Source: an uncultured Drancourtella sp. (GTDB taxonomy: Bacteria > Bacillota > Clostridia > Lachnospirales > Lachnospiraceae). Taken from it: 64,000 nt of DNA. Below, piece by piece: positions 17,403 through 26,623 of the stretch. The first letter of the stretch is position 1. Each line of letters begins with the position of its first letter. The stretch spans positions 13,204 through 77,203 of the forward strand of contig CALFLL010000012.1 of the NCBI GenBank assembly GCA_937880845.1, written 5' to 3'. The notes beneath the pieces were generated by a model that saw only the letters and a list, made by a program, of their open reading frames with translations, had not been told where the DNA came from and did no database searches. A program made the position numbers and the translations under genes.

Positions 17403-17774
17403 ATGGAAGGAAAAAGGGAAAAACGGGGAATCATAAGAATATTTCAGGCCTTGCTCATCGCATATGTGGTTACGGCGGCACTGCTTCTTGTGCTTGCGGT
17501 GCTGCTTTATAAAACAAATCTTGACAAGGGCAAGGTAACAGCCGCCATCACGGGGATTTATGTGGTGTCTTCCTTTATAGGCGGATTTTTGATGGGAAAG
17601 TTTCAAAAAGTGAAAAAGTTCATCTGGGGATTTGTCATCGGAGCGTTATATTTTGTACTTCTTTTATGCGTTTCCTTCGGAGTGTATCATACACTTCAAG
17701 GAGATATGATGAGCCTTGTGACCACATTTGTTCTGTGTGCGGCAGGGGGAATGTTGGGCGGAATGCTTTCATGA
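17403..17774 (+). CDS. TIGR04086-type small membrane protein
   Basis: A 123-residue protein with four hydrophobic segments (about residues 13-35, 45-63, 70-92, 100-122) joined by short loops, Gly-rich near the end (CAAGGMLGGMLS). This family is a recurring neighbour of the SCIFF/SecDF region in Clostridia; its role is unknown. A good AGGAGG-like ribosome site precedes ATG 17403. Confidence 0.72.
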   Translation: MEGKREKRGIIRIFQALLIAYVVTAALLLVLAVLLYKTNLDKGKVTAAITGIYVVSSFIGGFLMGKFQKVKKFIWGFVIGALYFVLLLCVSFGVYHTLQGDMMSLVTTFVLCAAGGMLGGMLS

Positions 17775-17803
17775 AAAAAACACTTTAAAAAAGAAAGAGC
17801 CTA

Positions 17804-17812
17804 TGCTATAAT
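17804..17812 (+). promoter_or_regulatory. Extended -10 promoter of scfA
   Basis: TGCTATAAT is a perfect extended -10 element 32 bases upstream of the scfA start codon. No convincing -35 is visible, which is usual for extended -10 promoters. Confidence 0.55.
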
Positions 17813-17844
17813 ATGCAGTAGCAAAACTAAAGGAGGAATTCACG

Positions 17845-17988
17845 ATGAAACACATCAAAACATTAAATACACAGACATTAAACAACACAATGAAAAAAGG
17901 CGGATGTGGAGAATGTCAGACATCCTGCCAGTCTGCTTGTAAGACATCCTGTACAGTAGGAAACCAGACTTGCGAACAGAAGAAATAG
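17845..17988 (+). CDS. scfA: SCIFF ranthipeptide precursor (six cysteines in forty-five residues)
   Basis: A 47-residue peptide starting MKHIKTLNTQTLNNTMKKGG, followed by six Cys at positions 21, 24, 28, 32, 36 and 43. This is the SCIFF family, the most widespread precursor of Clostridia. Its maturase forms thioether bridges from Cys sulfur to a non-alpha carbon of nearby residues such as Thr (ranthipeptide class). The ribosome site AAAGGAGGAA is excellent. The maturase gene follows after 104 bases. The biological role of the mature peptide is not settled in the literature. Confidence 0.95.
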   Translation: MKHIKTLNTQTLNNTMKKGGCGECQTSCQSACKTSCTVGNQTCEQKK

Positions 17989-18016
17989 GCATTGTCCGTT
18001 TATAAGAACAAAGAAA

Positions 18017-18044
18017 AGACAGCGGCTTACGGTCGCTGTCTCTT
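18017..18044 (+). terminator. Hairpin between scfA and scfB, possible attenuator
   Basis: AGACAGCG pairs perfectly with CGCTGTCT around a 9-base loop, followed by only a short, broken T tract (CTTGATGTTT). A leaky terminator here would give more precursor than maturase transcript, as is common in peptide-modifying loci. Inference. Confidence 0.5.
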
Positions 18045-18092
18045 GATGTTTAGAGAAAATGATCAAATACTATATAGAAAGGGGTACCGTTT

Positions 18093-19502
18093 GTGATTCA
18101 CCAGTACCAAAATAATGGATATAATATCGTTCTGGATGTAAACAGCGGGTGTGTGCATGTAGTCGATCAGATGGGATACGACGTGATCGCATGTCTTGAT
18201 AAGCTTAATCCGGAACAGACAGTTGATACGATTCGCTCAGAACAGACAAAACAAGCCCTTGTAAAAGAACTGGGCAATGTATATCAGGAGGAAGACCTGA
18301 CGGCCATCCTGGATGATCTGTCAGAACTTGTGGAGGCAGGACAGCTCTTTGCACCTGATACCCATAAGTCTTGTATCGAAGAAGTGATGAAGAGAAAAAC
18401 AGTAGTCAAAGCACTCTGCTTACATATTGCACATGACTGCAATCTGGCATGTAAATACTGCTTTGCGGAAGAAGGGGAGTATCACGGAAGACGTGCACTC
18501 ATGTCCTATGAAGTAGGAAAGAAAGCACTTGATTTTCTGATTGCCAATTCCGGAAGCAGACGTAATCTGGAAGTAGATTTCTTCGGTGGAGAGCCGTTGA
18601 TGAACTGGCAGGTGGTAAAAGACCTGGTAGCTTACGGAAGAGAACAGGAAAAGCTTCATGACAAACACTTCCGTTTTACACTTACTACCAACGGAGTTCT
18701 TTTAAATGACGAAGTTCAGGAATTTGTCAATAAAGAAATGGACAATGTTGTCTTAAGTCTTGACGGAAGAAAGGAAGTCAACGACAGAATGCGTCCATTC
18801 CGTAACGGAAAGGGAAGTTATGACCTGATTGTTCCGAAGTTCCAGAAGCTTGCAGACAGCCGCAATCAGGAAAAATATTATGTGCGCGGAACATTTACAA
18901 GAAATAATCTGGATTTTTCAAACGATGTGATGCATTTTGTGGATCTTGGATTCAAACAGATGTCCATCGAACCGGTGGTAGGAGATGAAACAGATCCATA
19001 TGCCATCAGAGAAGAAGATCTTCCTCAGATTTTTGAAGAATATGACAAGCTTGCCAAATATATGATCCGGAGAGAAAAAGAAGGAAAAGGATTTAACTTC
19101 TTCCATTTTATGATCGATCTGGAGGGAGGCCCTTGCATCGCCAAGAGATTGTCCGGATGCGGATCAGGTACAGAATATCTGGCGGTGACTCCTTGGGGCG
19201 ATTTCTATCCGTGTCACCAGTTTGTGGGAGATGAAGATTTCCTTATGGGAAATGTGGATGAAGGAATTACAAAGCCGGAAATTGCAGATGCATTCCGCTG
19301 CTGTAATGTCTACTCCAAAGATAAATGCCGCAACTGTTTTGCAAAATTCTACTGTAGCGGCGGATGTATGGCAAATGCATATCATTTTGAGGGCTCCTTG
19401 AATGATGCATACGACATCGGATGCGAAATGGAAAGAAAGCGTGTGGAGTGTGCGATTATGATCAAAGCTGCACTGGCAGATGCGGGGGAGAATGAGGCTT
19501 AA
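18093..19502 (+). CDS. scfB: Radical SAM SCIFF maturase (thioether-forming, SPASM type)
   Basis: 469 residues. An N-terminal precursor-recognition domain (RRE-like, about 1-95) is followed by the radical SAM core whose CX3CX2C motif is CNLACKYC near residue 117; the Cys bind a 4Fe-4S cluster that cleaves S-adenosylmethionine. The C-terminal SPASM region (about 340-450) holds many Cys for auxiliary clusters, for example CGSG, YPCHQF, KCRNCF and YCSGGC. Start is GTG 18093. The assignment rests on the motifs and the adjacent precursor gene. Confidence 0.95.
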   Translation: MIHQYQNNGYNIVLDVNSGCVHVVDQMGYDVIACLDKLNPEQTVDTIRSEQTKQALVKELGNVYQEEDLTAILDDLSELVEAGQLFAPDTHKSCIEEVMKRKTVVKALCLHIAHDCNLACKYCFAEEGEYHGRRALMSYEVGKKALDFLIANSGSRRNLEVDFFGGEPLMNWQVVKDLVAYGREQEKLHDKHFRFTLTTNGVLLNDEVQEFVNKEMDNVVLSLDGRKEVNDRMRPFRNGKGSYDLIVPKFQKLADSRNQEKYYVRGTFTRNNLDFSNDVMHFVDLGFKQMSIEPVVGDETDPYAIREEDLPQIFEEYDKLAKYMIRREKEGKGFNFFHFMIDLEGGPCIAKRLSGCGSGTEYLAVTPWGDFYPCHQFVGDEDFLMGNVDEGITKPEIADAFRCCNVYSKDKCRNCFAKFYCSGGCMANAYHFEGSLNDAYDIGCEMERKRVECAIMIKAALADAGENEA

Positions 19503-19521
19503 AGAAAGGATGTAAAGGGAA

Positions 19522-21684
19522 ATGAAGAAAAAAACCGGAATCGTAAGCCTTCTTCTCACCGTTCTTTTGATCGGTGTACTTGGGTTTGCGACAATTGTCG
19601 GATTCGGAAGCGAACATACCGGTGCCATGAAGAATATCAAACTCGGACTGGATCTGGCCGGTGGTGTCAGCATTACTTATAAAGTAAAGGATGATAACCC
19701 GACAAAAGAAGAAATGAGTGATACGGTCTACAAGCTTCAGAAGCGTGTAGACGGATACAGTACAGAAGCAACGGTTTATCAGGAAGGAAACGACCGTATC
19801 AGCATTGAGATACCAGGGGTATCCGATGCCAATGCAATCCTCGAAGAACTTGGAAAACCGGGTTCCCTGGAATTTCAGACAGAGGATGGAAAAACCATCC
19901 TGACAGGAACCGACATTAAGTCAGCACAGGCAAAGAGCGGTCAGAACGAACAGACCGGTGCCAATGAATACATGGTGCAGCTGGACCTTAATAAAGAAGG
20001 CAAAAAGAAATTTGCAGATGCTACAAAGGAAAATGTAGGAAAGAGCATTTCCATTATTTATGATGATCAGGTAATCAGTTCCCCGATGGTAAAAGAAGCC
20101 ATCACGGGAGGAACTGCTTATATTGACGGAATGGCTGATTTTGAAGAAGCAGAGCATTTGGCGTCCACCATCCGTATCGGTGGACTGAAACTGGAACTGG
20201 AAGAATTAAACTCCCAGGTCGTAGGTGCACAGCTTGGTGAAGAAGCAATCGCAACAAGTCTGAAAGCAGGTGCCATCGGACTTGCCATCATCTTTATCTT
20301 TATGTGTATCGTATATCTGCTTCCGGGACTTGCATCAAGCCTTGCACTTCTCATTTATACAGGACTGATGCTTGTTCTTTTAAATGCATTTGATCTTACA
20401 CTGACTCTGCCTGGTATTGCAGGTATCATTCTTTCGATTGGTATGGCAGTAGATGCAAATGTTATTATCTTTGCCCGTGTAAGAGAAGAACTGATCCGGG
20501 GAAAGAGCGTGAAGACATCATTAAAGACAGGATTCCAAAAAGCCCTGTCCGCCATCGTGGACGGTAACGTGACAACTCTGATCGCAGCTTTGGTCCTTGG
20601 ACTTATGGGAACAGGAAGTGTTAAGGGATTTGCACAGACACTGGCACTTGGTATCGTGGTTTCCATGTTTACGGCACTTGTGATCACAAGAATGATCGTT
20701 TTTGCATTTTACGGAATCGGAATCCGTGATCAGAAGTTCTATGCAAAAGTAAAAGAACCGCATAAATCCATCAACTTCCTCGGAAAGAAGAAAGTGTTTT
20801 TTGCCGCTTCCCTTGCGGTTATCCTGCTTGGAGCGGCAGTTATGGGAGCGAATGGGGCAAGAGGAAAAGGAATGTTTGAGTACAGCCTGGAATTTAAGGG
20901 AGGTACTTCTACAAACGTGACATTTAATGAAGATTATTCCCTGAAAGAACTGGATTCCAAAGTGGTTCCTGTCGTAGAAGACGTGACGGGAGATAAGGAA
21001 GTACAGATTCAGAAAGTGCGTGACACAAATCAGGTGATCATCAAGACAAAGACGCTGAATCTTGATACACGTGAGAAGCTGAATCAGGCAATGGTAGACA
21101 AGTTTAAAGTAGATGATTCCAAGATCACATACAATAACATCAGTTCTACTATCAGTTCCGAAATGCGTCAGGATGCAGTGATTGCAGTGATCATTGCAGC
21201 AATCTGTATGCTGCTTTATATCTGGCTTCGCTTCAAAGATATCCGATTTGCCACAAGTGCGGTTACAGCACTGCTTCACGATGTACTGGTGGTACTTGCT
21301 TTCTACGCTGTGGCAAGGATTGGTGTGGGCAATACGTTTATCGCATGTATGCTTACGATTGTCGGATACTCCATTAATGCAACGATTGTTATTTTCGACC
21401 GTATCAGAGAAGAGCTGAAGACAAGAAAGAGAAAAGATTCTCTGGAAGAGATTGTCAACAGAAGTATCACTTTGACATTGACAAGAAGTATCTATACTTC
21501 TCTTACCACATTTGTCATGGTATTTGTACTCTTTATCATGGGAGTAAGTTCCATCCGTGAATTTGCACTTCCTCTGATGGTTGGTATCGTGTGTGGTGCA
21601 TACTCTTCTGTATGTATTACAGGTGCCCTCTGGTATATCATGAAGACAAAGATCGGTAAGAATAAAGAAAACGTGAACGCATAA
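19522..21684 (+). CDS. secDF: Protein-export membrane protein SecDF (fused)
   Basis: SecD and SecF use the proton gradient to pull exported proteins through the SecYEG channel. The 720-residue product fuses both: a SecD half with LGLDLAGGVSITYKV, the P1 head domain and six membrane segments (GIILSIGMAVDANVIIFAR near 310), and a SecF half from about residue 420 with LEFKGGTSTNV and the TIVGYSINATIVIFDRIRE block. Fusion is normal for this group. It follows scfB by 19 bases. Confidence 0.96.
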   Translation: MKKKTGIVSLLLTVLLIGVLGFATIVGFGSEHTGAMKNIKLGLDLAGGVSITYKVKDDNPTKEEMSDTVYKLQKRVDGYSTEATVYQEGNDRISIEIPGVSDANAILEELGKPGSLEFQTEDGKTILTGTDIKSAQAKSGQNEQTGANEYMVQLDLNKEGKKKFADATKENVGKSISIIYDDQVISSPMVKEAITGGTAYIDGMADFEEAEHLASTIRIGGLKLELEELNSQVVGAQLGEEAIATSLKAGAIGLAIIFIFMCIVYLLPGLASSLALLIYTGLMLVLLNAFDLTLTLPGIAGIILSIGMAVDANVIIFARVREELIRGKSVKTSLKTGFQKALSAIVDGNVTTLIAALVLGLMGTGSVKGFAQTLALGIVVSMFTALVITRMIVFAFYGIGIRDQKFYAKVKEPHKSINFLGKKKVFFAASLAVILLGAAVMGANGARGKGMFEYSLEFKGGTSTNVTFNEDYSLKELDSKVVPVVEDVTGDKEVQIQKVRDTNQVIIKTKTLNLDTREKLNQAMVDKFKVDDSKITYNNISSTISSEMRQDAVIAVIIAAICMLLYIWLRFKDIRFATSAVTALLHDVLVVLAFYAVARIGVGNTFIACMLTIVGYSINATIVIFDRIREELKTRKRKDSLEEIVNRSITLTLTRSIYTSLTTFVMVFVLFIMGVSSIREFALPLMVGIVCGAYSSVCITGALWYIMKTKIGKNKENVNA

Positions 21685-21700
21685 CAGAAAATAAACAGAA

Positions 21701-21746
21701 AAAGGATGTGGCAGGATGAGTGATCTTGCGGCATCCTTTGCTTTTT
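21701..21746 (+). terminator. Probable terminator between secDF and recJ
   Basis: AAAGGATGTGGCA pairs with TGCGGCATCCTTT (one mismatch, one G-T pair), followed by GCTTTTT. Moderately strong; some read-through into recJ is likely. Confidence 0.6.
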
Positions 21747-21759
21747 GGAGGAACAAGAG

Positions 21760-23523
21760 ATGAAGAACTGGGTACTTGTGCGAAAAGGCGGGAATTTTAC
21801 AGAATTGGGAGCACGCTTTCATATCCATCCAAGAACGGCGGCTCTTATAAGGAACAGGGATATTGTAGGGGAAGAGGCTTTTGAAAGGTATTTAAATGGC
21901 ACCATTGCGGATCTGTATGATGGAATGCTGATGAAAGACATGGATAAAGCCATCGAACTTCTTAAAGAAAAAATCACGGAAAAACAGAGTATACGAATCA
22001 TCGGAGATTACGACATTGACGGTGTCAATGCAACCTATATCCTTCTGGAAGGACTTGGGGGACTGGGAGCAGAGGTGGACTATGATATTCCGGACCGGAT
22101 AAAAGACGGATATGGCCTGAATAAGGAACTGATCGACCGGGCACTGGATGACGGAATCGATACGATTCTCACCTGTGATAACGGAATTGCGGCAAAAGAT
22201 GAGATTGCCTACGGAAAAAGCATGGGAATGGCCGTAATCGTGACAGACCACCATGAGGTGCCGTATGAGGAAAGAGAAGACGGAAGCAGGCATTATCTTC
22301 TTCCACCGGCGGATGCGGTAGTGGATATCAAGCAGGAGGACTGCCCTTACCCGTTTAAAGGACTTTGCGGAGCGGCTGTTGCCTATAAACTGATTGAAGC
22401 TCTTTACAATGCCATGGGAAGAGATCCGGAAGATATGGATTATCTCATGGAAAATGTAGCGATTGCCACAGTTGGTGACGTTATGGATTTGACGGATGAA
22501 AACCGTATTTTTGTAAAACAGGGACTTGAAATGATGAAAAGGACAAAAAATCCGGGACTTGCAGCACTGATGGAATGTACGGGAGTGGAGAAAGAAAGAC
22601 TTTCTTCCTATCATATCGGATTTGTCATCGGTCCGTGTATCAATGCGGGAGGACGGCTTGACACGGCAAAACGTGCTATGGAACTTCTCCGTGCAAAGAC
22701 AAAAAAAGATGCAGATGTACTTGCGGGAGATTTGAAAGCCCTGAACGACAGCAGAAAAGATTTAACGGAACAGGCGGTAAAAGAAGCCGTTGTGCAAGTG
22801 GAAACAACCGGGTTAAAGGAAGAAAAGGTTCTGGTCATTTATCTGCCGCAGTGTCACGAAAGCCTGGCCGGTATCGTAGCGGGAAGAATACGGGAACGAT
22901 ATTATAAACCGGTATTTGTCCTGACAAAAGCCGAGGAAGGAATCAAAGGATCGGGAAGATCCATCGAAGCCTATCATATGTACGAAGAACTGACAAAATG
23001 CAGACACCTTCTGACGAAGTTTGGAGGACACAAGCTGGCGGCCGGGTTGTCGCTTCCGGAAGAAAATCTGATGGAACTGAGGATTGAATTGAACCGGAAT
23101 ACGACTATGACAAAGGAAGATATGACGGAAAAAGTGTCGATTGACATGCAGCTTCCGTTTGGGGAGATCACAGAGGAACTGATTGGAGAACTTTCCCTTC
23201 TGGAACCGTTTGGAAAAGGAAATCCCAAACCGATTTTCGCAGAGAGGAAGCTTTGCTTTCAAAAGGCACGGATTTTGGGGAAGAATAAAAATGTGCTGAA
23301 ATTTGACGTTTTTGACCAGAGGGGATGCTACATGGAAGCGATGTATTTTGGAAATCCGGACGAATTTTTTGCATTTTTGGGAACAAAGTACGGAACTACC
23401 TCAAAAGAACGGATTTTAAGCGGAAACGGAGAAGGATTTTTGATGGATATCACGTATTATCCGGATATCAATGAATATATGGGACGAAAAAATATTCAGA
23501 TTATCATAAAGGATTACAGATAG
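21760..23523 (+). CDS. recJ: Single-stranded-DNA-specific exonuclease RecJ
   Basis: RecJ degrades single-stranded DNA 5'-3' in recombinational and mismatch repair using Mn/Mg ions. DHH-family motifs are present: GDYDIDGVNATYIL (motif I, about residues 81-94), DNGIAA, and VTDHHEVP (the DHH triad, about 160). A DHHA1 domain follows with INAGGRLDTAKRAMELL and GSGRSIEAYHMYEEL, ending with an OB-fold tail. A TTG at 21745 is in frame, but a GGAGG site favours ATG 21760. About 587 residues. Confidence 0.92.
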   Translation: MKNWVLVRKGGNFTELGARFHIHPRTAALIRNRDIVGEEAFERYLNGTIADLYDGMLMKDMDKAIELLKEKITEKQSIRIIGDYDIDGVNATYILLEGLGGLGAEVDYDIPDRIKDGYGLNKELIDRALDDGIDTILTCDNGIAAKDEIAYGKSMGMAVIVTDHHEVPYEEREDGSRHYLLPPADAVVDIKQEDCPYPFKGLCGAAVAYKLIEALYNAMGRDPEDMDYLMENVAIATVGDVMDLTDENRIFVKQGLEMMKRTKNPGLAALMECTGVEKERLSSYHIGFVIGPCINAGGRLDTAKRAMELLRAKTKKDADVLAGDLKALNDSRKDLTEQAVKEAVVQVETTGLKEEKVLVIYLPQCHESLAGIVAGRIRERYYKPVFVLTKAEEGIKGSGRSIEAYHMYEELTKCRHLLTKFGGHKLAAGLSLPEENLMELRIELNRNTTMTKEDMTEKVSIDMQLPFGEITEELIGELSLLEPFGKGNPKPIFAERKLCFQKARILGKNKNVLKFDVFDQRGCYMEAMYFGNPDEFFAFLGTKYGTTSKERILSGNGEGFLMDITYYPDINEYMGRKNIQIIIKDYR

Positions 23524-23542
23524 TATGAAGTATGAGAATGAT

Positions 23543-23571
23543 TTGAAAATTCTGTGAAATAATGATATACT
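23543..23571 (+). promoter_or_regulatory. Candidate sigma-A promoter of relA
   Basis: TTGAAA (23543-23548) and TATACT (23566-23571) are separated by exactly 17 bases, 68 bases upstream of the relA start. Confidence 0.55.
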
Positions 23572-23639
23572 AAAAGATATCCCAAAAAATTTATAGGGGA
23601 AACATATTTCACACAGAAGCAAAAAAGGAGGGGAATGAT

Positions 23640-25958
23640 ATGGCAGGAGAAATCAGACCGGAAGAAGTGACAACGGAAGTACGACAAGGGTTTCGGATAG
23701 TAGACGGTCATGCCGTGAAAGAACCTGCTGATTATCAGGACCCGGAAGAATTGTTTCAATATCTGATCAGACATATTCATAAATATCACCCGTCAGCCGA
23801 TGTTTCCATGATTGAGAAGGCATATCGTTTGGCAAAAGAACATCACAAAGACCAGGTCAGAAAGTCAGGTGAGCCTTATATCATACATCCACTTTGGGTA
23901 GGCATCATACTGGCACAGCTTGAGATGGATAAAGAAACGATTGCGGCTGGGATCCTGCATGATGTGGTGGAAGACACCGATATGACAAGGGAAGATGTGG
24001 CAAGAGAGTTTGGTGACGAGGTAGCCCTTCTGGTGGATGGCGTCACGAAATTGGGGCAGCTGTCTTATTCTGCAGACAAACTGGAGGTACAGGCAGAGAA
24101 TTTAAGAAAGATGTTCCTTGCGATGGCAAAAGATATCCGTGTCATCATCATTAAACTTGCCGACCGTCTTCACAATATGCGTACTTTGCAGTTTATGAGA
24201 CCGGAGAAGCAGAAAGAAAAGGCAAAAGAAACAATGGATATCTATTCACCCATTGCACAGAGACTTGGTATTTCCAAGCTGAAGATCGAGCTTGACGATC
24301 TGGCGTTAAAATATCTGCATCCGGAAGTGTTCTATGACCTTGTGCAGCAGATTAATGAAAGAAAGACCGAAAGAGAAGAGTTTGTTTCCCAGATTGTAAA
24401 AGAAGTGTCTGATCATATGGAGAATGCTCATATCAAAGCCGAGGTCAACGGACGTGTGAAACATTTCTTCAGCATTTATAAAAAGATGGTTAATCAGGAT
24501 AAGACGGTAGACCAGATTTATGACCTTTTTGCGGTGCGTATCATTGTTGATACGGTACAGGACTGTTATGCGGCTCTCGGAGTGATCCATGAGATGTATA
24601 CGCCGGTACCGGGACGGTTTAAAGATTATATCGCCATGCCGAAGCCAAATATGTACCAGTCGCTCCATACGACGCTGATGAGTTCTATCGGACAGCCGTT
24701 TGAGATCCAGATCCGTACAAAGGAGATGCACAGAACGGCTGAATATGGTATCGCCGCTCACTGGAAATATAAGGAATCCAATGACGGAAAGAAGAATATC
24801 AAGACACAGGAAGAGGAGAAGCTAAGCTGGCTTCGTCAGATTCTGGACTGGCAGAGGGATATGTCTGATAACAAGGAATTCTTGGATCTTTTAAAAGGAG
24901 ATCTTGATTTGTTTGCGGAGGATGTATACTGCTTTACACCAAACGGAGATTTAAAGACCCTTCCAAACGGTTCCACACCGATCGATTTTGCCTATGCCAT
25001 CCACAGTGCGGTAGGAAACAAGATGGTAGGAGTAAGGGTCAACGGAAAACTTGTAAAGGTAGATTATCAGATACAAAACGGAGACCGTATTGAGATTTTG
25101 ACTTCCCAGAATTCCAAGGGACCAAGCCGTGACTGGCTTAACATTGTTAAGAGCACACAGGCAAAAAACAAGATTAACCAGTGGTTTAAGAAAGAATTTA
25201 AAGAAGAAAATATCATCCGCGGAAAGGAAATGCTCATTGCCTACTGCAGAGCCAAAGGCTTTAATCAGGAAAATATCATGAAGCCGAAATACGAACAGGA
25301 GGTACAGCAAAAATATGGATTCCGTGACTGGGATTCCGTTCTTGCGGCTGTCGGACACGGCGGATTGAAGGAAGGACAGATCGTCAACAGACTGGTAGAG
25401 GAATATGGCAAAGAGCACAGACAGGAAGTGACCGATGAGGCAGTTCTGGAAAAAGTAGCGGAAGCATCCAAAAACGTAGTCCACATATCAAAGTCAAAGA
25501 GTGGCATTGTCGTAAAAGGAATCGACGATATGGCAGTCCGTTTTTCCAGATGCTGTAATCCGCTTCCGGGTGATGAAATCGTGGGATTTGTCACAAGAGG
25601 AAGAGGGCTTACCATTCATCGGACGGATTGTGTCAATGTTCTCCATCTGACAGAACGGGAACGGGCAAGACTGATTCCGGTAGAATGGGAAGCAGATGCA
25701 TCAGAAGTATCAGACGGAAAGTATTTTGCAGAGGTCAAGATGTATGTGGAAGACCGTGCAGGTATGTTAATGGAAATCTCAAAAGTCTTTACAGAACGTG
25801 AGATCGACATCAAGACCATGAACGTCCGCACAAGCAAGAAAGGCATTGCTACAGTGGAGATGGGATTTGTTGTATGCGGCAAGGCAGAAATGACAAAACT
25901 GATCGAAAAGCTACGTCAGCTTGAAAATGTCATTGATATAGAAAGAACAACAGGTTAA
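23640..25958 (+). CDS. relA: Bifunctional (p)ppGpp synthetase/hydrolase Rel
   Basis: Rel makes and degrades the alarmone (p)ppGpp in response to amino acid starvation sensed on ribosomes. Domain order is complete in 772 residues: HD hydrolase (HDVVEDT at about 107-113, so hydrolysis is likely active), synthetase (RFKDYIAMPKPNMYQSLHTT near 325; RFKD is the form seen in bifunctional enzymes), TGS (CFTPNGDLKTLPNGSTPIDF near 435), a zinc-finger/helical region (RCCNPLPGD), and a C-terminal ACT domain. The following MBL-hemZ-hisS-aspS order is conserved in Clostridia. Confidence 0.96.
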   Translation: MAGEIRPEEVTTEVRQGFRIVDGHAVKEPADYQDPEELFQYLIRHIHKYHPSADVSMIEKAYRLAKEHHKDQVRKSGEPYIIHPLWVGIILAQLEMDKETIAAGILHDVVEDTDMTREDVAREFGDEVALLVDGVTKLGQLSYSADKLEVQAENLRKMFLAMAKDIRVIIIKLADRLHNMRTLQFMRPEKQKEKAKETMDIYSPIAQRLGISKLKIELDDLALKYLHPEVFYDLVQQINERKTEREEFVSQIVKEVSDHMENAHIKAEVNGRVKHFFSIYKKMVNQDKTVDQIYDLFAVRIIVDTVQDCYAALGVIHEMYTPVPGRFKDYIAMPKPNMYQSLHTTLMSSIGQPFEIQIRTKEMHRTAEYGIAAHWKYKESNDGKKNIKTQEEEKLSWLRQILDWQRDMSDNKEFLDLLKGDLDLFAEDVYCFTPNGDLKTLPNGSTPIDFAYAIHSAVGNKMVGVRVNGKLVKVDYQIQNGDRIEILTSQNSKGPSRDWLNIVKSTQAKNKINQWFKKEFKEENIIRGKEMLIAYCRAKGFNQENIMKPKYEQEVQQKYGFRDWDSVLAAVGHGGLKEGQIVNRLVEEYGKEHRQEVTDEAVLEKVAEASKNVVHISKSKSGIVVKGIDDMAVRFSRCCNPLPGDEIVGFVTRGRGLTIHRTDCVNVLHLTERERARLIPVEWEADASEVSDGKYFAEVKMYVEDRAGMLMEISKVFTEREIDIKTMNVRTSKKGIATVEMGFVVCGKAEMTKLIEKLRQLENVIDIERTTG

Positions 25959-25978
25959 GAGCAGAAAGAGGATAGAAA

Positions 25979-26608
25979 ATGGAGATTCAGACATTTATAA
26001 CAGGGATCATCGGTACGAATACGTATCTTGTGATCAACGAACAGACAAAAGAGGCGGTTTTGATCGATCCGGCGGCATGTCCAAAGAAATTGATGGAATA
26101 TATCGGAGAACATCAGATTGAAGTGAAAGGAATCCTTCTGACACATGGACATTTCGACCATATAATGGGAATCAGTGATTTTCATAAAGTATATAAAGAC
26201 GTTCCGGTTTACGCAGGAAAACTGGAAGAACCGCTTTTAAACGATGCACACTGGAATCAGTCCGACATTTATACAAAAGGATATGTATTTTCCGATGCCG
26301 TTTATGTGGAAGACGGAGCGGTGATCCATCTGGCAGGATATGACTTCAAGGTATTTTTCACACCGGGACATACGCCGGGCGGTGTATGCTATTACGTGGA
26401 GTCGGAGGGAATTTTATTCAGCGGCGACACTCTGTTTTGTAATTCCGTAGGACGTACGGATTTCCAGGGGGGAAGTATGTCTGATCTTGTACGGGGGATC
26501 AAGGAAAAGCTGATGCCGCTTCCGGATGAAACCAAGGTTCTGCCGGGACATATGGATGCTACCCTGATCGGCCATGAAAGAAAATATAATCCATATTTAA
26601 TGAAATAA
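25979..26608 (+). CDS. Glyoxalase II-like metallo-beta-lactamase fold hydrolase
   Basis: A 209-residue zinc hydrolase with the motif LTHGHFDHIMG (HxHxDH), the Asp ligand in LFSGDTLF, and the closing His in LPGHMDAT. Glyoxalase II-like members of this size cleave thioesters such as acylglutathione or related substrates; the real substrate here is unknown. It is 20 bases after relA and 15 before hemZ, so it is in their operon. Confidence 0.88.
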   Translation: MEIQTFITGIIGTNTYLVINEQTKEAVLIDPAACPKKLMEYIGEHQIEVKGILLTHGHFDHIMGISDFHKVYKDVPVYAGKLEEPLLNDAHWNQSDIYTKGYVFSDAVYVEDGAVIHLAGYDFKVFFTPGHTPGGVCYYVESEGILFSGDTLFCNSVGRTDFQGGSMSDLVRGIKEKLMPLPDETKVLPGHMDATLIGHERKYNPYLMK

Positions 26609-26623
26609 TGTACGGGAGTAATT

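Noticed and set aside
20521..21828. Long 435-codon minus-strand frame opposite secDF
   Set aside because: It is rich in Cys and His, matches nothing, has no ribosome site and lies wholly opposite a conserved gene; a codon-bias shadow.
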